64,000 nucleotides of DNA from Voacanga thouarsii (Eukaryota > Streptophyta > Magnoliopsida > Gentianales > Apocynaceae): positions 1,972,501 to 2,036,500 of the forward strand of contig JANUWF010001497.1 in assembly GCA_026120185.1 (NCBI GenBank). Reading direction: 5' to 3'. Of this stretch, positions 12,431 to 22,631 are shown piece by piece. The notes under the pieces are model-generated. The model was not told where the DNA came from, did no database searches, and saw only the letters and a list, made by a program, of their open reading frames with translations. How positions within the stretch are numbered: position 1 is the stretch's first letter; each line of letters starts with the position of its first letter. Made by a program: the position numbers and the translations under genes.

Positions 12431-15170
12431 CTAGTATAAGGGCTTATAATTGTATGTGTTATTGTTAGTTGTTTGATGGATATTGACTGAGGATGAACGG
12501 TTGTTGGTTGTGAAGGATTTGTTGTTCGTATTATTGTTGATGTGTAGGAGAAATGGTGATAGATTATTATCTAAATATATTGATATCTCTCCATTTGGTG
12601 TTAATTGAACTTGTGTTGTCAATTCATGTGTTTGTGTATAGTGTTAATGTGGTTGTGTATGGTGTTCATGTATTTGCGTTAAGTCTTCATGTGTTTGTGT
12701 GGCATGTTTATGTAGTAACTAGTGTAGGTTGATCATATGCTTTGGGACTGTGTTCATGTGGTTGTGTAAGGTGTTCATGTATTTGTGTTAGGTGATAGGG
12801 CCTAAATTAGTCATATTTTCTCTAGTTATTTGAGGTTATTTTGTGATACATTTTGTTTAATAACTAGTCATATTCCTTCATATTTGAGATTTTACCTTTG
12901 AAAAGGTATTTTGTGCATTATTTCAGATTTTAAAGGTAAAATAAGATAGAAACATTGCAAAACAGAACAGAGGCAGCACCAACCAGGACAGGGGAACCGG
13001 TGCCGGCCACATGCTGTTGGCACGTACTTCGAGACGATAAAAAAGCAAGTGAAACAGAACCCAACCGGCGCCGACTGCACTCTAGAAAAGATTGCGTGAA
13101 AATCAAGAAAAATTGGCAAACAACTAGAGAAACATAACGCAACCGGCACCGGCTATGCGCTGATTTTGAGACGGTGTCTCGATTTTAGCATGCATTTTTT
13201 GGCAATCTACAGAAGTTTAGTATTTTCCTACTTCTAATCGGACAAAAACCCTACACCAACGAATTTAGGCACTTCCTAAGCCTATAAATAGATAGAAAAC
13301 ACAAGAGAATAGGGGAATTCATAGATCATAACAGAAAATCACTCAAATTAAAGGAGGAATTCTTCAATTCAAAGAGGGTTGTGTAAGAAAGTCTTCAAAG
13401 AAAGAAGAAGAAGGCTTGTCTATAAGTACTTTCTTTTACTTTGTTTTCTTTTTCTTGAATAATGATGTACTAATTGTTTTATTATAATTTCATGTTGTTT
13501 TAGGTATTCATGATTTTTAGAGTTATTTGATATTTTGATTAATTAATTGTTATTCTTGGTATTTAATTACTTATGCATATTACGATATTAATTGGTTGTT
13601 GCTTTCCATTAACTTGCTTGGAAAATGGGTTGATGGTGGTCTCAATTTGTTAATTTCATATATGTTGTCTATTAACTTTCTTAGAAAATGGGTTAATTGC
13701 TAAGAACAGGTAATTAAAGGTTAAATGATGTCTGCCAGGAATTGATTTATTGGTTAATTTCATATTTTAAGTTTGCCAGAATATGAAAATTTAATCAAGG
13801 ATTGTGTTTAATGCATCTTTTGGGTGGATTAGTTGAGATAGGAATGTGATGCTAATTTATCTAGAAGGTAGTGATCTCATGGATTGGAAAAGAAGTGAAT
13901 CTATCTTAATCCTTCATGATGTTGAGAGAATAATTAGTTATGATAACGGTTAAGTACTCTAAGGTCATGTTTGTCAAGATAATGGTTTAAGTTACATAAT
14001 TCTCCATCCTTGACATGTATATATTGTGTGATTTGATTTGATTATTGTCTTTTTATTTCTTTTTCACTTTATTGAGTCGGTTAAATAATGAGAGAAAAGT
14101 GATTAATGCATACTTGTTCCTTGAGGATCGACACTCGTTTGAACCATATGCTATGTTAACGATGAGTACGCTTACTCATATGTGTAATTTGGGGTTAACG
14201 TTTTAATTTAAACTTAATTGAGAATGTACTTATTTTTATATGATTTTTATACCCAAATAAATACGCATCATTAGGTGTTCAAATATTTGTGTGGTTTGTT
14301 CATGTAGTAACTAGTGCAGGTTGATCATATGCTTAAGGACTATGTTCATGTGATTATGTAAGGTATTTGTGTATTTGTGTTAGGTGTTCATATGTTTATA
14401 TGGCATGTTCATGAAGTAACTAGTATAGGTTAAGAGTATGATTAGGGACTGTGTTCATGTGATTGTGTAATGTATTTGTATTAGGTATTTATGTGTTTGT
14501 GTGGCTTGTTCATATAGTGACTAATGCAGGTTAACCATATGCTTGGAGACTGTATTCATATGACTGTGTAAGGTGTTCATATGTTTGTGCCAGATATTCA
14601 TGTGTTTGTATGACATGTTCATGTAATAACTAGTGCAGGTTAACCATATGCTTAGGAATTGTGTTCATGTGGTTGTGTAAGGGGTTCATGTATTTGTGTT
14701 AGGTGTTCAAATATTTGTATGGCATGTTCATGTAGTAACTAGTGCAGGTTTATCATATGCTTAGGGACTGTGTTCATGTGATTGTGTGAGGTGTTTATGT
14801 ATTTGTGTTAGGTGTTCACATGTTTATATGGCATGTTCATGGAGTAACTAGTGTAGGTTTAGAGTATGCTTGGGGATTGTGTTCATATGGTTCTGTAATG
14901 TATTTGTGTCAAGTGTTTATGTGTTTGTGTGGCTTGTTTATATAGTGACTAATGCAGGTTAACCATATGCTTGGAGACTGTGTTCATGTGACTATGTAAT
15001 GTGTTCATATGTTTGTGCCAGATATTCATATATTTGTATGACATGTTCATGTAGTAACTAGTGCATGTTGATCATATGCTTGGAACTATGTTCATGTAAT
15101 TATGTAAGTTATTCATGTATTTGTGTCAAGTGTTCATTTGTTTATATTACTTGTTTATGTAGGTGTTTTT
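12430..15170 (+). repeat. 109-bp minisatellite array with a four-unit higher-order period, split by a solo LTR
   Basis: Unit starts (gtgttcatgtg...) are seen near 12641, 12750, 14342, 14451, 14550, 14661, 14770, 14879, 14980 and 15088. Spacings are 109, 109, 99, 111, 109, 109, 101 and 108. The step from 12750 to 14342 becomes 109 once the 1478-bp LTR and its 5-bp duplication are removed. Units 14342, 14451 and 14550 pair with 14770, 14879 and 14980, giving a higher-order step of about 428-430 bp. Each unit contains 'gtagtaactagtgcaggtt' and 'catatgctt.ggga'. There is no coding signal. Confidence 0.85.
12793..14270 (+). repeat. Solo LTR of the Tat-like gypsy family (1478 bp)
   Basis: It begins TGATAGGGCC and ends ACGCATCA, and aligns end to end with the LTR at 1627-3120. 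It is flanked by a perfect 5-bp target duplication TTAGG (12788-12792 and 14271-14275). No internal region is present, so the element was reduced to one LTR by LTR-LTR recombination. Confidence 0.93.
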
Positions 15171-16680
15171 TTGTAGGCAAAATTATATTGAAGCAATCCT
15201 GTGATCTACAAAGGATTGTATATTGAAGTAAAGTTATAAATTAACTTTTAGTATAAGAACATGAATAAATACTTTAACTAATTCACAACATTACAGTATT
15301 GTTTATAGCACCTTAAACCCAAAGATAAATCCCGTACCTTGCATTTCAGAGAGAGGAGTAAAAAGAACATAAATTTTCATTATCACATTCATTTTTTTAC
15401 TGAAGTATTGCTTTTTGCTTAAAACTTGAGAGATTAACATAAGTGATGTCTCCTTACAGATCAATAATATATAAGTAAGTTAAGCCTATGGTTACCCACA
15501 AATTCAAAAAAGCTAGACATGCAAAATTGCAAGTTCGAATAGAGCAAATTCCTCATTTTTTACCCGTAGGTCTAATTGCATGAACAAATGTCTTCTGAAT
15601 ATCTTAGCTTCCATTTTTATCAACCAAGTCGAATTTAACAAAAAAATCTTTAGTTTTAATAAATGAAATTTATTCTGTAATTACATTTTGGCAAGCAATA
15701 GGACAATAGGGAAGATAAAGATAGTCTTAATGTAGTTCAATTGAATAACACCAGTCTTTTTTTTTTTTTTTCTGAAGGTTGATCTTTCTATATGGTTATC
15801 TTCTTATTATTACTTGTTGAAGGTTAAGCTTGAAGATGTTTGTCACCTCTAAGTTTACCTTCTAATATTCAATTTTTGTTATTCGACATTTTGAGTAAGC
15901 AAAGGCTATACTGGCATTCAGCAAAAGGGATATAAAGGATTCATCAATTGCAAACAATGCTAAATGTTCTGTAAATGAAGTGAATCTTTTTCTAAAGTGA
16001 CACATACCCAAGGAGGATAAGCTCCATTATACACTGACGGATGTCTACTATAAATTTGCTATTTAGCATATGCCAATGGCTGAAATTATCTAACATTCCT
16101 TTCCAAATTGTCCAAGAGGGGAAGCTTTGGTTCTCAATCTTGATATCAAGATAATGATTTACTTCTACTTGAAATTTACAGTTCTCCAAGTGAGGAGCTT
16201 TTGGTAGACTAGATCCCTCTAGTCTACTATTTTTTATTAAGGAATCTTCATCATTCATTCTTTTACTTAGCAAGTTACTCCAAATTGAATAAAGAAGGAA
16301 CTCTTTCATCAATTCCAGGAATGGTGATTTGTTGTGCAAACTTGATGCTTTTTGTTGTCTTTTGTTTGGGATTGCACTATCCACCTGTAGCTGCATCTGT
16401 CGAAACAACCATTTCCCACAAGATTTATGAGCATACACATCAATGGCTTATACCACCATCTCTACAACCTACACCCTTCACATGCATGCAACAAGAAGTG
16501 ATTCAATAGCTTGTGATACAATAATCATTTATTTATTTATTTTTAAAAAAGAACCCATTTTCTTCTAGAACTCCACAAAATCAGGTAGTGTGATTCAGGA
16601 AAAGAAGGAAAATATTAGACAAACTGAGTTTTGACATGGAGTGATTGACAAATTGTTGCAGATAAGCGTAAGGTACCAAC
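15171..16680. other. Spacer between minisatellite arms, no gene recognised
   Basis: AT-rich DNA. A 148-codon minus-strand frame at 15992-16438 and a 74-codon plus-strand frame at 16285-16509 overlap and show no recognisable motif. The segment lies immediately downstream (in the minus sense) of the kinase fragment and may be part of the same captured or duplicated DNA. Confidence 0.4.
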
Positions 16681-16686
16681 CTCTCT

Positions 16687-17300
16687 ATCTTGATACCACA
16701 CTACCATTAGCCATATAAGGATACACCAATAGCCCCCTCACTTGGAATAGCATAGTAACCAATCAACCTAAGTAAATTTCTGTGAACAGCTAACCCAATT
16801 AGCTCCAACCCGGTTGAAACTGTGATTTCCTTGCAATTCCAGTTATATCTTTCAAACACTTCACAGCAACCAATGTGCCATCCCATAATCTCCCCCTATA
16901 AACATTGCTAAATTCCCCAAATGGAAGTATATTCTTAGAGCTGAAACTATTTGTCGCATGCTAAAACTCTTTGAATGTAAATCTTCTCAGGTTTCCTAGT
17001 CCCATCAAATCCTGTTCTTACACATCTGCAATGTAATTCTAAGTTCAAGATTATACACAAACACATAAAGAGATAAGTTAGGGATTACTTACCTTTCATA
17101 TTGAGGATGGACTGCTTTTTCTTTTTTTGCTCTTCTCCTGATGAAAGTTCCAATTGTTAAGAGTGGAAGAACTACAAAGCTAAGGCTCACCCCAAGTGTT
17201 GTGGCTACTTTTTTAGATTTGTATTTTCCTGGATAATAGTTAGGAGAAGACATTAAGACACTGATTGTATTACACAGAGCCATTATAAAAACAACACAAC
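16687..17300 (-). pseudogene. Fragment of a NIK/SERK-like LRR receptor kinase (transmembrane exon plus N-lobe)
   Basis: Two exon remnants are visible on the minus strand. The first (about 17300-17093) encodes a transmembrane helix (ATTLGVSLSFVVLPLLTIGTF) followed by a basic stop-transfer stretch. It ends at a good donor, AAAG|GTAAGT. After a 60-bp intron with acceptor TTGCAG (about 17033) the kinase N-lobe begins: 'LGNLRRFTFKEF', then 'TNSFSSKNIL', 'VYRGRLWDGTLVAVK', 'LAVHRNLLRL' and 'LLVYPYMANGSV'. This order is diagnostic of LRR-II (NIK/SERK) kinases. It is broken: TAG replaces a codon after KEF, the glycine loop is degraded to PFGEFSN, and there are at least two frameshifts. The catalytic HRD/DFG half and the LRR ectodomain are absent. 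The VAVK lysine remains. Retention of the intron shows a genomic, not cDNA, copy. Confidence 0.8.
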
Positions 17301-17936
17301 AATCACAGTTGTATGACATGTGTCATTTGATAAATTTATGGCGAATGCAAAAGGACCAAGGTTGAGATATTCAGAACAACTCTGACCATAGTGGCTTTCA
17401 CAAATAAAAGGATTGCCCACAATACTACAAAATTAATTAGACATTATTTAGAAAGACATAAAAGCAAAGCAACAGTAAAAATAATGATAACAATTATCAT
17501 AATAATGACAATAGACACATAAACCCAAATATTGAGCTGATGCATTAGACAAATGATAGAGCACTCATGCATGATATGCAGTTTAAGTAGAGCAGCCACA
17601 CTTGAATGCTCTGATAGGAAACTTAGGAATTGGTCTACATGATGACAATAGACACACAAACACATATATGGAGTTCATGCATTAGACAAATAATAGAGTA
17701 CTCATACATGTTGGCCTTTCCTATTTTCAATTATATTTTAGTAATTCAAGAGTAAAAGCCAAAATTTAGCAAAAGAAAAGAAAAAAAAAAAACCCCTCCT
17801 CTTTGCTATGGACATATGAGATCTCATAACTATCCACAGAGAAGAATTTTACAAGAAATTAACCGCTAACTGACATTCAAAAGAACAAAAGTCATGGGTT
17901 TTTTTTCTATAAAATATTTTTTTTTCTCACAAGTAA

Positions 17937-18200
17937 ACACCAGCGACATAAAGACATGAACATGCCACACAAACACATGGATAGATTACACAAAGACATG
18001 AGCACCATACACAATAACATGAACACAAGCCTCGAGCATATAGGCTACAATCAACCTGTACTTGTTACTACATGACACACAGACACATGAATAAGGAACA
18101 CAAATACATTAACCCTATACACAACCACATGAACACATGGGCTTCTATCAACCTGCACTAGTTGCTACATAAACAGGCTACTATCAACCTATACTTTAGT
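17937..18200 (-). repeat. Inverted copies of the 109-bp minisatellite (right arm)
   Basis: Read on the minus strand this gives 'gtgttcatgtggttgtgtatagggtt', 'tcatgtagtaacaagtacaggttga' and 'tgtttgtgtggcatgttcatg', the signatures of the plus-strand array at 12640-15170. It holds about two and a half units. The inner edges of the two arms (near 15170 and 17937) resemble each other, so the arms form an imperfect inverted repeat around the kinase fragment. Confidence 0.7.
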
Positions 18201-18924
18201 TGAAATGAAAACATTACGATGAAATATCTTTGTCATTCTGTATATAACATGTATTGACATTGGAAACATTTTCTTCAAAACAACATACATATTACTCCTG
18301 GAAGACAATGAGATTGACAGAAAAATTTTTAAAAAAAAATCTTACCTGCAACTCTTCAAGGAAAGCTTCAATTTTTTAGTACTGTGGATGTTTCGTCCTT
18401 CTCCTAACCCATTTTGGTGCAACAACACTATACTCTTCAGATTTCTCAAGAGTTCATTATCGCTTCTGGTATCGTGAGAAAATCTTTCTCTTTTTTGAAG
18501 AAACTACACAGAAAAGAGAGAGTGGAAGCATACACGGATGGCTTTTGTTTTTGTTTGAGTTGATTTGGGTAGATATTTCAAAACTTGGAAATTTAGAAAA
18601 GTAAAGAAAAGTACAAGCCATTGGAGGGTGTGTCATGGCTGGCTTAGAGTTGAGTCGTTTACTTGGCCAAGCTTGGACAAAAACGACGTCGTTTTGACCT
18701 TATTTTTGGACTTGTGACGTGGCTTCTTCTATATTGCACGATTTGGTCAATAACTAATCTTGGTCGTGAAAGAACCACACAATTTCCTTACTTAAATCGT
18801 GCAACCCCAAATCCATTTGCTAGTTGTATTAGCACAAGAAAGAACAAGATTAAGATTTTTTAAGTAAGATTATATTTTTGTCCCAAATAACTTTTTTATA
18901 TTGTTCATTCTAATATATGTTTGA
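18201..18924. other. Intergenic, no gene recognised
   Basis: Nothing coding is visible. It includes the short palindrome listed separately. Confidence 0.5.
18680..18695. promoter_or_regulatory. 16-bp perfect palindrome with an ACGT core
   Basis: AAAACGACGTCGTTTT is its own reverse complement. The GACGTC core is a C-box-type site for plant bZIP factors. No nearby gene start supports a regulatory role, so function is only a possibility. A weaker version (gcaaaacgatgtcgctttt) occurs near 8204-8222. Confidence 0.35.
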
Positions 18925-18932
18925 CCAATGCT

Positions 18933-19325
18933 CAGGGACGGACACATGTTAAAGCCATGGGAGGCCTTTTTCATTTTTTTAAAATTCTTATTAATAATAG
19001 TATATTAAATTATAAATTATAAATATTTGTATATATGACCCCTTATTTTTTTTGAAATTCCTATTAATGGTAGTATATTAACCTATGGATTACAGAGCCT
19101 ATACTAAAGTGACCTTTTTATTTTTGTCTCATTGAATTATTTAACTCATTTTCCCTTTCATCAACCAGACCAGACAACAAAGACTTCTTCTCTGCCATTT
19201 TGCTTCAATTCTACCGTCTGCGACTTTGCATGAATGTGATTAGTATTGTGCATCTTTACATTTTCAGCTTTCAAGCACACGAATAAAATTTCGACCCCTA
19301 ATGTTTTCATCCTGCGTCCGCCCTG
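18933..19325. mobile_element. Small non-autonomous hAT-type DNA transposon (393 bp)
   Basis: The left end is CAGGGACGGACACA, and the right end reads CAGGGCGGACGCAGG on the minus strand. Both are of the CAGGG.CGGA type found at plant hAT ends. The element is flanked by an 8-bp duplication with one mismatch: CCAATGCT (18925-18932) and CCAATACT (19326-19333). Eight-base duplications are the hAT rule. No transposase is encoded, so it would depend on a related autonomous element. Confidence 0.7.
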
Positions 19326-19657
19326 CCAATACTGTACTTTAGCCAAGGTAAACTGAACCATAAGCTAATTGTACTGAATTTGATATTTTCAGTCAAGAAT
19401 CAAATTCGAGCTCTGAGTTCAATTTGAGCAAGGCACAGAGTCAAGGCTGAAAAATAGGACTTCAAAAAAAAAAAAGTACGGAGGACAAATTACAACACAG
19501 AGCAATTCCTTTTCTATATAGAAGAACTCATTGAATTAGTTGAACTTTATCTACTGAAGACCACAATTAATCTTTAGCATCTAAAAGTACTAACAGTTAA
19601 CAATTGATGATCTCTGGTGCTTTTACATGTCCATCAAATTGAGTGAGGGGGTAAATT

Positions 19658-22631
19658 TCATTGCTGTGTTATCTGGAAAACTCTGTTGTACCATATAGAA
19701 TGAAGTATCATCTGAAAAATATCATACTTTTCAGGTACAGGATGCCATAGAAAATGCCGTCTTACCATCTTCACCCTCCTTTGCATCACCAGATACCGCC
19801 TTTCTGAGATTGAGACGAGTATATTCTTCAAGTTCGGTATGTCCTTCTCATGAACGAAGACTGCAATCTTTTCCCAATTTAGAACTTCAAGAAAAGGAGG
19901 CACAAAGTTGTCCGATATGATCACTGGAACACAACCATACATGATTGCTTCCACTAATCTTGGACTGTTGACTTCATAACCTCTTGCACATATGCAGTAT
20001 TTGCTGCTTCTCATATGATTAATGTAACTAGCTTTATGCAGCCGGCCAAAAATCTTCATCTCAGGATCTTTGTTTTCCCAGTATTTCAACAGAATCGGCC
20101 GGACATAACCATGCATATTTCCAGCAAAGAAAGCAAGGATTTCTCTCTCTGAAGGAGGTTTGCCCCGGAGTTCTTTAGGGGAAAAACGAACTGACTGCAT
20201 GTACGTTTCTGGAAGAGAGGCATCCTTCCCCAGTTGGAAGCCTTCTTTCATATCAGCATTGCAGAGAGATCTTATGCAACTAGCCATCAATCTTTTAGTT
20301 TCTTCTGGAGCCTACAAACAATATCAGCATTTGATTAAGTACATCATGGGAATTTTAGGTTAATTAGGAGATCATGCCTAATTAAGTATCCATGTACAGT
20401 TTAATTCTTGAAATTAACCACAAGGCCATGATAAATCATTTTTCATTCAAATGACAAAAGCATATAGCAACAGCTGACAAGAGATAAAACTTATGCTGTA
20501 GAGAAGTATATGATTGCATACCCAATCGTGGCAAGCTACAAGAAAATGGTCAGCACCAGAAGTCCTATTCCAGAAAGAGTACTTTGTCTTGATCATGTCA
20601 AGGTAGTTTTTCAAGTACTCTTTTAATCTATCGAAACTATGAGAATTAGGCACGTATACAGTCTGTTCCAACATTTGGGAACTAAAGGGCAAGTAAAATA
20701 GGTGGGCTTCACTTGGGTTCGTTGTGACATATTCCTTGCTTGCTTCCATAAGCTTCATGAACCAACCTTCTGAAGCATAAATTCCCATCAGATTTGGCTG
20801 ATGGAATACAGGCTGTTTCCCCTCTCTGTAGATGTACACCTTGAGGGTCTGTTCCATTAACTCATAGCTCCTGCATTATCAAACTGTCATTAACTTCAAC
20901 ATGGCTAAATAAAGAGTCCTTTCTGTTTTATCATCTTCCTTGAAAGAGAGACTGCACCGAAGATCGTCAACAATATGACGCTTCTAAATAACATTTTAGG
21001 AAGTCCATACACAACAAGGTTGATAGGCAAATGGAGCAAGAGATGTTGGGTAGATTTTCCTCATTACACTAAAACAGAGCAAGAGATGTCTCAATTAAGA
21101 CTTCTAATCTCTATTGATACGCAAATTCTTGTGTCATGTCCCATTTTAGCTTAGCTGTACCGCCCAACCCAAGCAGAAAATGAAGAATCTTGGTAGAGTG
21201 GTCAAATAATTTTGTTTGGTGCATCTGCAAGAAAAATTCTAAAAGATGGCATTCCCTATATTTGAAATTTCAACTGAGGCGCTATCATACAGTACCATTC
21301 ATCAGAATGATGACATCTAGATTCTTCATGATTAATTACTATGTATCATCTCCATTGTTTAAAACAATAGGTTCTCAATTGTTATTTGCAGGATGTCTGA
21401 ATCATTTACACATTCATTCTGAGGCCAGGACATAGCGCAGTTTCAAGACAGGTTTTTTCAAACTGTGAAGCCCAAATGAAAAGTAAAACTATAGGTTCTC
21501 AAAGGTTTTTCAATCAAGTATACAAAGCCAAAAGCATCTTAGCTTTCTGTTAGTAAAGGTTCTGCTTATCAAAGGTAGAGCGGAAGTCTAAAATCTGAAA
21601 AGATGTAAGTTTACTCTTGAAATTCCTTGAATCCAATAAATTATATGTAATTATGCATACCTCTTAAACCTGGAAATGTTCCAGTAAATAGGAGCATATA
21701 GACCCAAACTATTTTTGAATATTGGTGCTTTCTCAATCTGTGATCTTGCGTGTAGTAATTCTTGATCGCTAGCTGAATAGCATTGGTTCTGCGAACCAGT
21801 TCAAGAAAGAAAGGAAACATTATTAGAGAAACTTTCCACTGAACATGAGTTGGGGAACTAAACTTAATTTGAATATACCTCCACTGAATTTGATAGGGAT
21901 AAAGTGTGACTCTGAAGCAACATGTAATTCATTGTTGTTATTGACAATACTGTTGCACCTTCTCTCTTGGATATTTCCTTCTTGGCAGGAATGCTGGCAG
22001 TAGAAGAATTTCTGCTTAATACGCCCAAATTACAATGCTGTACCCTAGACTTTCCATTTTCCTGATCTATTGTCTTATATTTATCGTGTTCTGTTGTGTT
22101 TGTTACAAAACTGGGTATAACGGATGAGCTCTTATTTCTCACCAAATTTCTAGGAGTGAGACCCTGATATGGTAATCTCACTGGTGATAATGGGAGGCTG
22201 CCATTGACGCTTCCAAAGTCCCGCGAGCTCGAGGCAATCTTTCCTTTCTGGACACTATCAGAATTAGACTCTGCCAATCCATGCTCAGAATCTCTAGCCT
22301 TCTCTAAGCTGGTGTTTCTTTCCGTAGCATTCACCATTGACTTGTAATACAAGTCCTCAGATGAGGACTGCTGGATGGGGTTTCCATCGACATCACTGGC
22401 TGGACCACTTTTTCCTGATACAGAATTATTCCTAGTCTCTGTGCCTTTCCATTCAAAATTTCTGCCCAAAGAATGCAAACTAGCCTTGCTAGAGGGAGAC
22501 AAGCATGACACAGCATTCCCACATGGAAGTTCAAAATATTGAACAAGAAGAACTGAAGTAAATATCAGTCCCATTAACCACAGTAGTTTGCTGGTTGCCC
22601 ATGGACATAAAAATTGAAGTTCAGGTCCCAT
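19658..22631 (-). CDS. GT47 exostosin-family glycosyltransferase (At5g03795/At3g07620-like), four exons, 627 aa
   Basis: Exons on the minus strand are 22631-21879, 21788-21661, 20870-20522 and 20311-19658. All three introns (90, 790 and 210 bp) have GT-AG ends, and phases join cleanly into 628 codons. The product is a type II Golgi membrane protein: a short cytosolic tail, one helix at about residues 15-33 (LLWLMGLIFTSVLLVQYF), a Ser/Asn-rich stem to about residue 260, then the exostosin/GT47 domain. Seen motifs are 'LYAPIYWNISRFKR', 'YELMEQTLKVYIYREG', 'GIYASEGWFMKLM', 'DHFLVACHDW', 'SKYCICARGYEVNSPRLVEA', 'GCVPVIISDNFVPPF' and 'HFLWH..PEKYD'. The family transfers sugars to cell-wall glycans; the exact substrate is unknown. 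The start at 22631 (MGPEL) is chosen because the open frame upstream has only a TTG, and relatives begin with a short MG-type tail. The domain is slightly shorter than usual around 'FGRLHKASYINHM'. There is no frame damage. Confidence 0.93.

Noticed and set aside
15992..16438. 148-codon minus-strand open frame next to the kinase fragment
   Set aside because: The composition is that of random AT-rich translation, it overlaps a plus-strand frame, and it shows no kinase C-lobe motif (no HRD or DFG).
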